Source: a bacterium (GTDB lineage: Bacteria; Myxococcota; UBA727; JAUIJE01). Taken from it: a stretch of 64,000 bases of DNA. Of this stretch, positions 34,927 through 43,093 are shown piece by piece; position 1 is the stretch's first letter, and each line of letters begins with the position of its first letter. Location: contig JAUIJE010000005.1 in assembly GCA_030431455.1 (NCBI GenBank), forward strand, positions 310,001-374,000, in the 5' to 3' direction. Under the pieces are notes generated by a model, which ran no database searches, was not told where the DNA came from, and worked only from the letters and a program-made list of their open reading frames with translations. The translations under genes were made by a program, and so were the position numbers.

Positions 34927-37884
34927 ATGAGCGACCGCATTCTTGAAGTGCTCAAAATCAAGCAGGAGGAGTTCTTCAAGGTCGCGGCCATGGCCGGCTA
35001 CCTCTTCCTCGCGGTGAGCTGCTTCATCACCGGTCGCATCTCCCGGGACGCGCTGTTCCTCAAAGAGTTCGACCGCGAGATGCTCGCGTACATGTACATC
35101 ACCGTCGGCGTGGCGGTGCCCCTGCCCGCCTGGCTCTATGCCAAGGTGGCGGACAAGTTCCGGCGGGACCACATCATCCAGGTCACGTTGCTCACGCTCT
35201 TCACCATTTTGGGCGTGACCTATCTCTGGCTCAACTCCGCCCCCTCCGCGGCCACCTACATCTTCCTCTACAACTTCGTGGAGCTGCTGGGCGCGTTCTT
35301 GATGATCCAGTTTTGGACCTTCGCCGGCGACATCTTCGCCTCCCGCGAGGCCAAACGGCTGTTTCCCGTCGTCGGGGGCGGCGGCGTGCTCGCGGGCATG
35401 CTCTCGGGGGTCACCGTTGGGCAGTTCGGCAAGGCCTACGGCGCGGACAGCCTGCTGCTGCTCATGATGGGCATGTTGCTGGGCTGCTTTTTGCTCGCCA
35501 GCCGCATCGGCAAGCGCGAACGCGTTCGGTTGCAAGAGGCCATCGCCGAGCGTTCGTCCCGCAAGACCACCAAGGCCGGCTCCCCGCAGTTGCGCGGGGA
35601 CATCAAGGACGTGTTCCAGAGCAAACACCTGAAGATCATCGCGGGCATGACCGTGGCCACGTTCATCACCGTGCCCCTCGTCGACTACCAGTTCAAGGTG
35701 ATGGCCAAGGACTTCTACACCAGCGGGGGCGTCACCTCGCAGGATGGGCTCACCCACTTCTTCGGTCTGTTCTACACCCTCACCGGGGTGGTCGCGGCGG
35801 TGACACAGTTTGGGTTCACCGGGCGCATCCTCGAGCGGTTCGGCGTCGTCACCAGCTTGATGGTGCTGCCGGTGTCGTTGCTCATCGGCACGGTGGGCAC
35901 CATCACCGCAAGGTTACTGCAACAGGCGGCGTGGATGTTCCCCCTCGCGGTCTACGCCAAGGGCGCCGAGAACAGCTTCCGCTACAGCATCTACGACGCC
36001 ACCATGCAGGTCATCTACACCCCCGTGCCCGGGCACGTGCGGGGCCGGGCCAAGACGTTCATCGACGGCATCCTCAAGCCCTGGTCGCAGGCGTTCGCGG
36101 GGGTGTTCATGGCCGTGGTCGTCACCGGCCTGGCCCTCGACCTGAGCATTCTGTCCTACATGGCGTTCGCGTTGGTGCTCGCCTGGTGCGGCTTGGTGTT
36201 GGCCATTCGCCGCGAATATGTGGCCCAGCTCCTCGAGACGCTGCGCAAGCGGCGCCTCGACTTCTCCCAGGGCGCGCTTTCGATCTCGGACGAACAGACG
36301 GTGAGCGTGCTCCGGGCCGCCCTGCGCCACGACGACCTCGCCAAGGTCCGCAATGCACTGGCATTGGCGCCGCGGGTCGAAGGCCACGACCTGTCCGATG
36401 ATGCCGTGCACCTGCTCAAGCGCGACGAAGCCGAGGTCCGCCGCCGGGCGTTGCTGATCTTGGCCAAGGGCCAATCGATGCGCTTTGCCCACGCGATCCA
36501 GGACATGTTCGAGGACGAGGACCCCGCGGTCCGGGCCGAGGCGGTGCGCGCCTTTTGTGCGGTGGTGGGCGAACCCGCCATCCGGGTCGTGCAGGGACAT
36601 TTGCTGGCGGACAGCGCCCAGGTCCGGGGCGCGGCGGTGGCCAGCCTGATCAAACACGGGGGCCTGGAGGGCATCTTGCTCTCGGCCGAACACCTCAAGG
36701 AGATGCAAACCTCCGCCGACCACGCGCTCCGGCTCGCCGCGGCCGAGGTGTTCGGCGAGATCAAGGTGCGCAACTTCTACCAACCGGTGCTCGCCCTGCT
36801 CCGCGACCCCAGCCTGCGGGTGCAAGCCGCGGCCATTCGCGCCGCGGGCGCGATGCGCAGCACCGAGCTCATCCCCGCCCTGGTCTACAAGCTCTCCCGT
36901 CGAGAGACCGCCCGGGCCGCGGGCGCGGCCCTGGTCGAGTTCGGCCCCGCGGTGGTGCCCACCCTGGGCAAGGTCCTCGGCCACGCCCCCGAAGACCCGC
37001 ACATCCGCCGGCAGATTCCGCGCATCCTCGAGCGCATCGGCACCCGCGAGGCGTTCGACATCCTGATCGAGGCTCTGCACGTCGACGACCCCGACACCCG
37101 GCGCGAGGCCGCCCGGTCCGCCGCCCGCCTGCGCGAAAAGCTCGACATCCCCGTCGACGCCGACCCCGTGCGCGAACTCATCGACGAAGAAATCCGCGCC
37201 TACTACCAGCGCCTCGCGGCCCTCGACGACCTCGCCGCGGTGGCCGGCGACTCCGGCCCAGACCTTCTGCGCTCCGCCCTCGAGGAGCGCATGGAGCGCA
37301 CCTTCGATCGCATCTTCCGCCTGCTCGGCATCATCTACCCGCTCAAGACCATCGAGCTCATCCAATCCAACCTCAAGAGCACCCAGCTCACCGTGCGCAG
37401 CAACGCGGTCGAGGTGCTCGACAACCTCCTCGAGCGCGACGAGAAACGAAAACTCCTCCCCATCGTCGAGGACCTCGCCCCCGGCCAAGCCGGGGCCCCC
37501 GCGGCCAACCGGGCCCGGGTGCTCGAGCGGGGCCAAGAGTTTTTCCCGATCAAGCGCCAAGACGTGCCCGACTGGGTCCGCGACTTTTTGGGCTCCAAAG
37601 AACCCTGGCTGGTGGTGGTCGCCCTCTACGTCGTGCGCGAGCTCGGCCTGTCCGGGGTGCAAGACCAGGTGCTCGACCACACCCAACACAGCCACCCCGT
37701 GGCCCGGGAGACCGCCCTGCGCACCCTCGAGGTGCTCATGAGCCCCCCGGAACTGTTGCCGGTGGCCGAGGAGCTGGCCCAGGACCGAGACGCCCACGTG
37801 CGCCGCTACGCCAAGGCCTGCGCCCAAAGCATCCTGGCGGTGATGCAACCCCAGGCCCCGACCGAAGCGCAGGGCGTCGCTTGA
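34927..37884 (+). CDS. NTT-family nucleotide carrier fused to HEAT repeats
   Basis: A 985-residue protein. Residues 1-420 hold about 12 membrane helices of the ATP/ADP-translocase (NTT/Npt) type (FKVAAMAGYLFLAVSCFITGRISRD, VELLGAFLMIQFWTFAGDIF, VYAKGAENSFRYSIYDATMQ). Residues 450-960 are helical HEAT-like repeats (LLKRDEAEVRRRALLILAKG, DPSLRVQAAAIRAAGAM), which should lie in the cytosol. Such fusions occur outside obligate parasites, and their substrate is unknown, so nucleotide transport is not certain. The start at 34927 fits the first helix; the frame continues upstream only as a shadow of the divergent gene. Confidence 0.85.
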   Translation: MSDRILEVLKIKQEEFFKVAAMAGYLFLAVSCFITGRISRDALFLKEFDREMLAYMYITVGVAVPLPAWLYAKVADKFRRDHIIQVTLLTLFTILGVTYLWLNSAPSAATYIFLYNFVELLGAFLMIQFWTFAGDIFASREAKRLFPVVGGGGVLAGMLSGVTVGQFGKAYGADSLLLLMMGMLLGCFLLASRIGKRERVRLQEAIAERSSRKTTKAGSPQLRGDIKDVFQSKHLKIIAGMTVATFITVPLVDYQFKVMAKDFYTSGGVTSQDGLTHFFGLFYTLTGVVAAVTQFGFTGRILERFGVVTSLMVLPVSLLIGTVGTITARLLQQAAWMFPLAVYAKGAENSFRYSIYDATMQVIYTPVPGHVRGRAKTFIDGILKPWSQAFAGVFMAVVVTGLALDLSILSYMAFALVLAWCGLVLAIRREYVAQLLETLRKRRLDFSQGALSISDEQTVSVLRAALRHDDLAKVRNALALAPRVEGHDLSDDAVHLLKRDEAEVRRRALLILAKGQSMRFAHAIQDMFEDEDPAVRAEAVRAFCAVVGEPAIRVVQGHLLADSAQVRGAAVASLIKHGGLEGILLSAEHLKEMQTSADHALRLAAAEVFGEIKVRNFYQPVLALLRDPSLRVQAAAIRAAGAMRSTELIPALVYKLSRRETARAAGAALVEFGPAVVPTLGKVLGHAPEDPHIRRQIPRILERIGTREAFDILIEALHVDDPDTRREAARSAARLREKLDIPVDADPVRELIDEEIRAYYQRLAALDDLAAVAGDSGPDLLRSALEERMERTFDRIFRLLGIIYPLKTIELIQSNLKSTQLTVRSNAVEVLDNLLERDEKRKLLPIVEDLAPGQAGAPAANRARVLERGQEFFPIKRQDVPDWVRDFLGSKEPWLVVVALYVVRELGLSGVQDQVLDHTQHSHPVARETALRTLEVLMSPPELLPVAEELAQDRDAHVRRYAKACAQSILAVMQPQAPTEAQGVA

Positions 37885-37918
37885 CGGCAGCGGCCTTTCC
37901 GCTTGATTCTCGGCCACC

Positions 37919-38398
37919 ATGATCTCGACGGTGGAAAAAGTCCTGTTCCTGAAGGGACAGAACCTCTTCTCGCAAATCCCCAGCGAGGACCTCGCCACCA
38001 TCGCGCAGATCACCGATGAGGTGCATTACGAAGAGGGCGACGACATCGTGCGCGAGGGCGAACCCGGCGACGCGCTGTACCTCATCGTCAGCGGCGAGGT
38101 CCGGGTGCACCAGGGGGGCGAGGACGTCGCCAAGCTCACCGAGCGCCAGATCGTCGGCGAAATGTCACTGCTCGACTCCGAGCCACGCTCGGCGTCGGTC
38201 TCGGCCCTCACCGACCTGACCTTGCTGCGCATCTCCCGCGACGACTTCAACGAGATCCTCGGAGAGAAGGTCGAGATCGCGCTCGGCATCATCAAGGTCT
38301 TGACCCAACGGCAACGCGACACCATGCGCCAGCTCGGCCAGGCGAAGCGGGAGCTCGCCGACGTACAACGCAAAAATGGCGTGAGCGACGCGGCCTGA
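37919..38398 (+). CDS. Cyclic-nucleotide-binding domain protein
   Basis: A 159-residue single CNB domain. The phosphate-binding cassette is intact: VGEMSLLDSEPRSASVSA carries Gly-Glu and the Arg of the canonical RxA motif, so cAMP or cGMP binding is plausible. A C-terminal helix (IIKVLTQRQRDTMRQLGQAKREL) follows. There is no DNA-binding domain, so it is not a Crp-type regulator. It starts 35 bases after the NTT/HEAT gene; since some related carriers carry a CNB domain in the same chain, the two may form one gated system (inference). Confidence 0.88.
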   Translation: MISTVEKVLFLKGQNLFSQIPSEDLATIAQITDEVHYEEGDDIVREGEPGDALYLIVSGEVRVHQGGEDVAKLTERQIVGEMSLLDSEPRSASVSALTDLTLLRISRDDFNEILGEKVEIALGIIKVLTQRQRDTMRQLGQAKRELADVQRKNGVSDAA

Positions 38399-38464
38399 GC
38401 CCGCCGCGCCGAGCCTGCCCGGGGCAGCCTTTTCTGCTAGTCTACGAGGGTACGAGGAGGCGCC

Positions 38465-38842
38465 ATGTCACTGGCCGCGCGCGCGTTCGACATCGTCAAA
38501 CAAAGCACCGCCGACTTCCGGCGGCGGGCGGAAAAAGCCCAGCAGGCCTACGCCGACCTCAAGGCCGGTTCGACCCGCATCCGCGAACAGGTGATGCAAG
38601 AGGCCGAGCGACTGGGCCTCGGCGCGCCGGAGCAACAGGGCCCGGTCATCGACGTGGGCGATCAAACGCCGAGCGCGCTGGCCCGCTCCCTGCGCGCGGT
38701 GGGCGCGCTGGTGGTGGTCGGGTTGCTCACGTCGGGGTTCGTCGCGTTCGGGGCGTTTTTTGTGCAGTTCTTGCTCGCGCTGTTCATCGCCAACCGGGTG
38801 TTGAAGATCCGCATCGATCTCATCGTCCCCCAGGGGCGATGA
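38465..38842 (+). CDS. Small membrane protein
   Basis: A 125-residue protein: a charged amphipathic N-terminal half (DFRRRAEKAQQAYADLKAGS, coiled coil) and a C-terminal hydrophobic hairpin (VGALVVVGLLTSGFVAFGAF and FVQFLLALFIANRVL), ending in LIVPQGR. No family recognised. GAGGAGGCGCC precedes the ATG at 38465. Its TGA overlaps the start of the next gene. Confidence 0.72.
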   Translation: MSLAARAFDIVKQSTADFRRRAEKAQQAYADLKAGSTRIREQVMQEAERLGLGAPEQQGPVIDVGDQTPSALARSLRAVGALVVVGLLTSGFVAFGAFFVQFLLALFIANRVLKIRIDLIVPQGR

Positions 38843-39474
38843 GAATGCGTGCGCGTCGTCGGGTGTGGGGGGTCTGGGCCGTGCTCGGCGCCTTGGCCCT
38901 GGCCTCGACCGCCGGCGCCGACGAGGAGAAAAAGGGGGATGACCCCTTCGCGGACCTGTTCGGCGACAGCCTCAAATCGGACAAGAAACAAGAAGACCTG
39001 AAGGCGGTGACCGGCCAAGTCAAAGCCGACACCTCGACCGGCGGGCTCAAGGTCAAAGAGGTCGAGAGCAAAGGCGGCGACAAGATTGAGCTTGTCCGTG
39101 TGTTCGCGGCCCAGAAGATCCGCATCCACCCCAAGCGCGGGTGCGAGCCGGCCGACCGGCAAAAGACCCGGGTGCGCGAGCTGACGTTCAACGAGGTGCC
39201 GATCACCGGGCCGGCGTACGCGGTGTGTTTGACCATGCGCAGCGGCCTGTCGCGACCGGTGCGCATGACCACGTTCATCGTTGACCCGCGCAAGAAGAAG
39301 ATCGGCCGGGCCGAGACCTCGATCGACTTTCGTGGCAAGCTACAGGTCGACCACGTGATGGAGTTCCCCCCGCTGCGTTACGACCTGCCCGGCAAGTATG
39401 AATACTGGGTCGAGGTCGAGGGCAAGAAGGTCGGGGGCCTGTACCTGCTGGACGTCATCGTCGACGACCAGTAG
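38839..39474 (+). CDS. Exported hypothetical protein
   Basis: A 211-residue protein with a signal peptide (basic MRMRARRR then VWGVWAVLGALALASTAGA). A Lys/Asp-rich linker follows, then a beta-rich domain with two cysteines (KRGCEPADRQ and YAVCLTMRSG) and the ending KVGGLYLLDVIVDDQ. No family recognised. Coupled by a 4-base overlap to the membrane protein before it; both probably belong to the NTT/CNB operon. Confidence 0.7.
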   Translation: MRMRARRRVWGVWAVLGALALASTAGADEEKKGDDPFADLFGDSLKSDKKQEDLKAVTGQVKADTSTGGLKVKEVESKGGDKIELVRVFAAQKIRIHPKRGCEPADRQKTRVRELTFNEVPITGPAYAVCLTMRSGLSRPVRMTTFIVDPRKKKIGRAETSIDFRGKLQVDHVMEFPPLRYDLPGKYEYWVEVEGKKVGGLYLLDVIVDDQ

Positions 39475-39479
39475 CGCTG

Positions 39480-40154
39480 TCAGCTGTCGATGGTGATGAT
39501 GCCGGCGCGCTCGTCGCTGATGCGCTTGAGGTGCGCCTCCGCTTCGCGCCGGGTCTTCTCCCGCTCCCCGTGGATGATCGCCTCCTCGAAGTGCATCACC
39601 GCGTCTTCCTTGCGGCCTTGCAGCTTGCGCACGATGCCCATCTGGAGATGGGCCCGCGCGTACCGGGGATCGATGGAGAGGGCTTTGTCGAGGGCGGTCT
39701 CCGCCACCGGAAGGTCACCGGCGAGATAGGCCTCCAACCCCTGCTGGTAGTGCTCCTCGGCCTCGTTGATCATCTCCACTTCAAAAAACGCGCGGCCGAC
39801 CACGTTGACGAGCACCCCGCGGAGCAACCCGGTCCAGAAAAACGTCGCCGCCTCGAAGGCCATCAACGCGCCGATGGGAATGTCCGGCAACACCGCCTTG
39901 CCCTTCCGCTTCACCCGGATCTTGTTGTAGCGGCCGCGATCGACCCAGTACTGGACGTTGTCCCGCAACGCCTCCATCACCTCGCCGGCGTTCTTGCCCA
40001 CCGCATCGAGGGAAAACCCCGCTTTTTCCCCGTCCTCGGGCGCGGGGCCACCAGGGCCGTCCGCGCCCTCGGGGGTCTCCGGGGGCAGGATCTCGTCGGG
40101 TTGGCGCGGGGCGCCGTCATCGGACGGGGGCTGGTCGGGCATGGTGGGACTCAT
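39480..40154 (-). CDS. Membrane-associated TPR protein (DUF4342-like core)
   Basis: A 224-residue protein: a Pro/Asp-rich N-terminal 45 residues, then IRVKRKGKAVLPDIPIGALMAFEAATFFWTGLLRGVL, which looks like the short DUF4342 unit with its hydrophobic helix, then two TPR units (EMINEAEEHYQQGLEAYLAGD, DPRYARAHLQMGIVRKLQGR). The hydrophobic helix could touch the membrane. Function unknown. The gene is convergent with the exported protein and divergent from yciO. Confidence 0.7.
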   Translation of the reverse strand: MSPTMPDQPPSDDGAPRQPDEILPPETPEGADGPGGPAPEDGEKAGFSLDAVGKNAGEVMEALRDNVQYWVDRGRYNKIRVKRKGKAVLPDIPIGALMAFEAATFFWTGLLRGVLVNVVGRAFFEVEMINEAEEHYQQGLEAYLAGDLPVAETALDKALSIDPRYARAHLQMGIVRKLQGRKEDAVMHFEEAIIHGEREKTRREAEAHLKRISDERAGIITIDS

Positions 40155-40227
40155 TTAACCACATTGGACACCGCACCGGACTAGGCAAGCGCCAAACACC
40201 ACAGTATGTCGTCGCGTCGAGTCACGT

Positions 40228-40854
40228 ATGGCGCATTCCACCACCCTCCGGTTGCGGGTCAATCCCGAGTTCCCCGAGCCCCGCAAGATTGCGCGGGCGG
40301 TCGACGCGCTCGAGCGGGGGCAAGTCGTCGCCTACCCCACCGACACCACCTACGGGGTCGGGTGCAGCATCTTCGAGAAGAAGGCCATCGACCGCATTTA
40401 CCGGCTCAAAGGGCTCAAGAAGACGCACATGCTGTCGTTCGTCTGCCCCGACCTGTCGGACATCGCCCGCTACGCCCTCGTCGAGAACGAGGCCTACCGC
40501 ATCATGCGCCGCCTGCTCCCGGGGCCCTACACGTTCATCCTGCGCGCCACCCCGCTCGTCCCCCGCATGCTGCAATCCAAGCGGCGCACCGTCGGCATTC
40601 GTGTGCCCGACCATCCCGTGACATTGGCGCTGGCCCGGGCGTTCCAAAAGCCGATCATCTCGACCACCGCGAAGTACGAGAACAAGACGCTCTGCGACGC
40701 CACCGACATCAACCTGCACCTCGGCCACGGGCTCGATCTGATCCTCGACGCGGATTACATCGACAACCAGCCGTCGTCGGTGGTCGACCTCTCCGGCCCC
40801 TACCCCGTGGTGGTGCGCGAAGGCGCCGGCGACCTCAGCTGGGTCGCGGTCTGA
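40228..40854 (+). CDS. yciO: YciO/YrdC/Sua5-type protein
   Basis: A 208-residue protein closely laid out like E. coli YciO: RGQVVAYPTDTTYGVGCSIFE, IYRLKGLKKTHMLSFVCPDL, RLLPGPYTFILRATPLVP, RRTVGIRVPDHPV, and the ending YPVVVREGAGD. The family makes or hydrolyses threonylcarbamoyl-adenylate, the precursor of t6A on tRNA; YciO members are reported to be much weaker than TsaC. It may complement tsaB at 20.2 kb if no other TsaC exists in the genome. Confidence 0.88.
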   Translation: MAHSTTLRLRVNPEFPEPRKIARAVDALERGQVVAYPTDTTYGVGCSIFEKKAIDRIYRLKGLKKTHMLSFVCPDLSDIARYALVENEAYRIMRRLLPGPYTFILRATPLVPRMLQSKRRTVGIRVPDHPVTLALARAFQKPIISTTAKYENKTLCDATDINLHLGHGLDLILDADYIDNQPSSVVDLSGPYPVVVREGAGDLSWVAV

Positions 40855-40872
40855 GCCCCTTCCGGCGGGTGG

Positions 40873-41979
40873 CTACTTCTTCGGCTTGGTGATCTTGAAC
40901 GGCACTTCGGTGTACTTGCGTTCGCCGTAGAACTTCGGCCACGTCACGCGGCCCACCGCCTTCTGGATACACTTTTCCAGGGTGCTGCCCCGCACCTGTC
41001 GCTCGAGCAGCTTGACCCCCACCGCTTTTCCGTCGTTGGCCACGGAGAACGCGAGGGTGATCTTGTTGGGAATGTCGTCGGGGGTCTTGTCGATGGCGGT
41101 GCGGATGCACTTGCCGAGACCGCGCTTGCCTTTGGCCAGCCCCCCCATGATCTGCTTTTCCGTGAGCGTGCGCGGGAGGTCGGCCTGGGCCACCTTGGCG
41201 TCCTCTTTCTTCGCGTCGCTGCTCTTCTTGTCGTCGGTCTTTTTGCTGTCGGCCTTTTTGTCCGCCTTCTTGTCGCGCTTTTTGCTCGACCGCCGGCTGT
41301 CACGTCGGTCGCGGCTCTTTTTCGAACGGCTCGCGACCTTCTCCTCGTCGTCCTTCTTCTCCTCGTCGGCGGCCTTTTTCTCCTCGTCGGCGGCCACGGT
41401 CTGTTCGTCTTCGGGCGGGGGCGTGGGCGGGGGCTTGGGCCGCTTCTTCGGCTTTTTCTTCAGGCCCAACACCGGCGGGTCCGCTTGGTACCACTTCTCG
41501 GTGTCGTCCCAGGGCCGGGCTTTCATCACCGTGCGCCCCAAAAACGCCCCGCCCAAAAACGGCACCAACACCAACACCGCGAGCACGGTCATGCGCCCCA
41601 TGCGTCGTCGACGAGCCGCGGCTTGCTCGCGCCGGAGCGCGGCTTCTTGCGCGCGCTGTTTTTCCGCTTGGCGCAATATGTCGGCGAACCCCTCGACGGA
41701 CTCAGCCGGGACCCACCCGCCCATCTCGCGCGCGACCATGGTGTCGGCGGGCAACGCCCCTTCGCGCAAGCGTTGGATCAAAAGCCCGGCCGCGACCGGT
41801 CCCTTGACGACGTTGCCTTCTTTGAACAGCCACTCGCCTTCCGCCGCGTCGAGGTCGTCGTCGAGCGCGTCGCCCTCGAGCGAATCGAGCGCTTCGCGCA
41901 ACACGTCCCGGCCCTTGGCCAGGGGCGGCGGGCCCTCGGTCGAGCGGCTGCGCTTCAGAGGTGGGGGAGAGGCCGACAT
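40873..41979 (-). CDS. GYF-like/AgmX-type membrane protein
   Basis: A 368-residue protein: an N-terminal GYF_2-like unit (EWLFKEGNVVKGPVAAGLLIQR, then TMVAREMGGWVPAESV), a coiled stretch, one membrane helix (MTVLAVLVLVPFLGGAFLG), a Pro-rich then Lys/Asp/Ser-rich tail and a C-terminal domain with two conserved-style cysteines (GLGKCIRTAID and STLEKCIQKAV) and TWPKFYGERKYTEV. This end fits AgmX/PglI-type (TonB-like) domains, which in Myxococcus belong to gliding-motility complexes. Start at 41979 chosen by domain fit; an upstream extension is a shadow. Confidence 0.8.
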   Translation of the reverse strand: MSASPPPLKRSRSTEGPPPLAKGRDVLREALDSLEGDALDDDLDAAEGEWLFKEGNVVKGPVAAGLLIQRLREGALPADTMVAREMGGWVPAESVEGFADILRQAEKQRAQEAALRREQAAARRRRMGRMTVLAVLVLVPFLGGAFLGRTVMKARPWDDTEKWYQADPPVLGLKKKPKKRPKPPPTPPPEDEQTVAADEEKKAADEEKKDDEEKVASRSKKSRDRRDSRRSSKKRDKKADKKADSKKTDDKKSSDAKKEDAKVAQADLPRTLTEKQIMGGLAKGKRGLGKCIRTAIDKTPDDIPNKITLAFSVANDGKAVGVKLLERQVRGSTLEKCIQKAVGRVTWPKFYGERKYTEVPFKITKPKK

Positions 41980-42043
41980 CAGTGCGTGGAAATGGTATCG
42001 CAAAAGCGCCGCCGAGGTCACTTCACGACCAGCGGCGGACACC

Positions 42044-42856
42044 ATGACCCATCCGCGCCACCAGGTTTTGATTCGCTTTGGCTATCGGGGCGACAGGTTT
42101 TATGGGCTGCAGCCCCAAAAGGACCTGCCCACCGCCGGGGGCGCGCTGCGGGCGCGGCTCGAGGGGGCGGCCGGATGCCGGGCCAAGCGGCTTTGTTTTG
42201 CCGCGCGCACCGACCGGGGGGTCCACGCGATGCGCAACGCCGCGACGTGTTTTTTTCGGGACGAGGTGTTCGACCCCGGCGCGTTTTTCGCCGCGATGCG
42301 CGCCCCCCACGACGACGGGCTGTGGAACGTGCAGGTCATGCCCTGCCCGATCTCGGTGCACGCACGCGGCTCGTCGCGGGGTAAGCGGTATCGGTACATC
42401 GTCGACGCGCACACCGACGCGGCGCCGGACCCCTTTGCGTGGCGGATCGCGCCGGATCTCGACGTCGACCGCATGCGCGCGGCCGCGCGCCTGCTCGAGG
42501 GCGAGCACGACTACACGTCGTTTCGGTCGCGAAAATGCACCGCGGCCACCCCGGTCAAACGCCTGGCGCGGATCGCGGTGCGGGGGCCCTACCCGCTCGA
42601 CGACGGGCAACGCGTGTTCATCGAGGTGGTGGGCAACGCCTTTTTGCGGCAGATGGTGCGCAACCTCGTGGGGTTTCTCGTCGAGGTCGGCACCGGCTGG
42701 CGCGCGCCCGACGACACCCCCGCGGTGCTCGCGGCGTTGGACCGGCGGGCCGCGGGGCTGTGCGCGCCCCCGGGGGGGCTGTGCTTGGTCGACGTCGGTT
42801 TTGCGTATCCCGACGACGGCAGCGCGCGCATCCCCGAGCTCGGCGGGGTCGACTGA
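42044..42856 (+). CDS. truA: tRNA pseudouridine synthase A-type (TruA)
   Basis: A 270-residue pseudouridine synthase of the TruA family: IRFGYRGDRFYGLQPQKDLPT, the catalytic Asp57 in FAARTDRGVHA, RYRYIVDAHTD, EHDYTSFRSRKC and the end VVGNAFLRQMVRNLVGFLVEVG. It would isomerise uridines in the tRNA anticodon arm. It is divergent from the GYF/AgmX gene, with 64 bases between them. Confidence 0.9.
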   Translation: MTHPRHQVLIRFGYRGDRFYGLQPQKDLPTAGGALRARLEGAAGCRAKRLCFAARTDRGVHAMRNAATCFFRDEVFDPGAFFAAMRAPHDDGLWNVQVMPCPISVHARGSSRGKRYRYIVDAHTDAAPDPFAWRIAPDLDVDRMRAAARLLEGEHDYTSFRSRKCTAATPVKRLARIAVRGPYPLDDGQRVFIEVVGNAFLRQMVRNLVGFLVEVGTGWRAPDDTPAVLAALDRRAAGLCAPPGGLCLVDVGFAYPDDGSARIPELGGVD

Positions 42857-42862
42857 GCGCGC

Positions 42863-43012
42863 TCAGGGACGCCGGATGCGGCGCGGCACAAACGGCAGGT
42901 GCGCCAGGTCGTCGAGCTGCTCGAGCACGGTGCGCGCCTTGTGCCGCTTGCTCGGCTGGGGCGGCAGGGTCGCGGACTCGAGGGGCAGGTTGTCTTGGTT
43001 GTCGCGGGCCAT
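42863..43012 (-). CDS. Small protein, 49 residues
   Basis: A short ORF of 49 residues with the best ribosome site in this stretch: GGAGGTCCCC immediately before the ATG at 43012. The protein begins MARDNQDNLPLESATLPPQP and continues with a basic segment SKRHKARTVLEQLDDLAHL to RRIRRP. No family recognised. It sits in the gap between truA and a leftward gene and is read leftward. Support is the strong Shine-Dalgarno and the amphipathic helix; homologues are not known to me. Confidence 0.55.
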   Translation of the reverse strand: MARDNQDNLPLESATLPPQPSKRHKARTVLEQLDDLAHLPFVPRRIRRP

Positions 43013-43093
43013 GGGGACCTCCGTCATCAGGTGTCTCCACGTTACGACCGGTGGCGACCGGCTCCAAAAAACTGGCCGCGGCAGATCAGCCGG

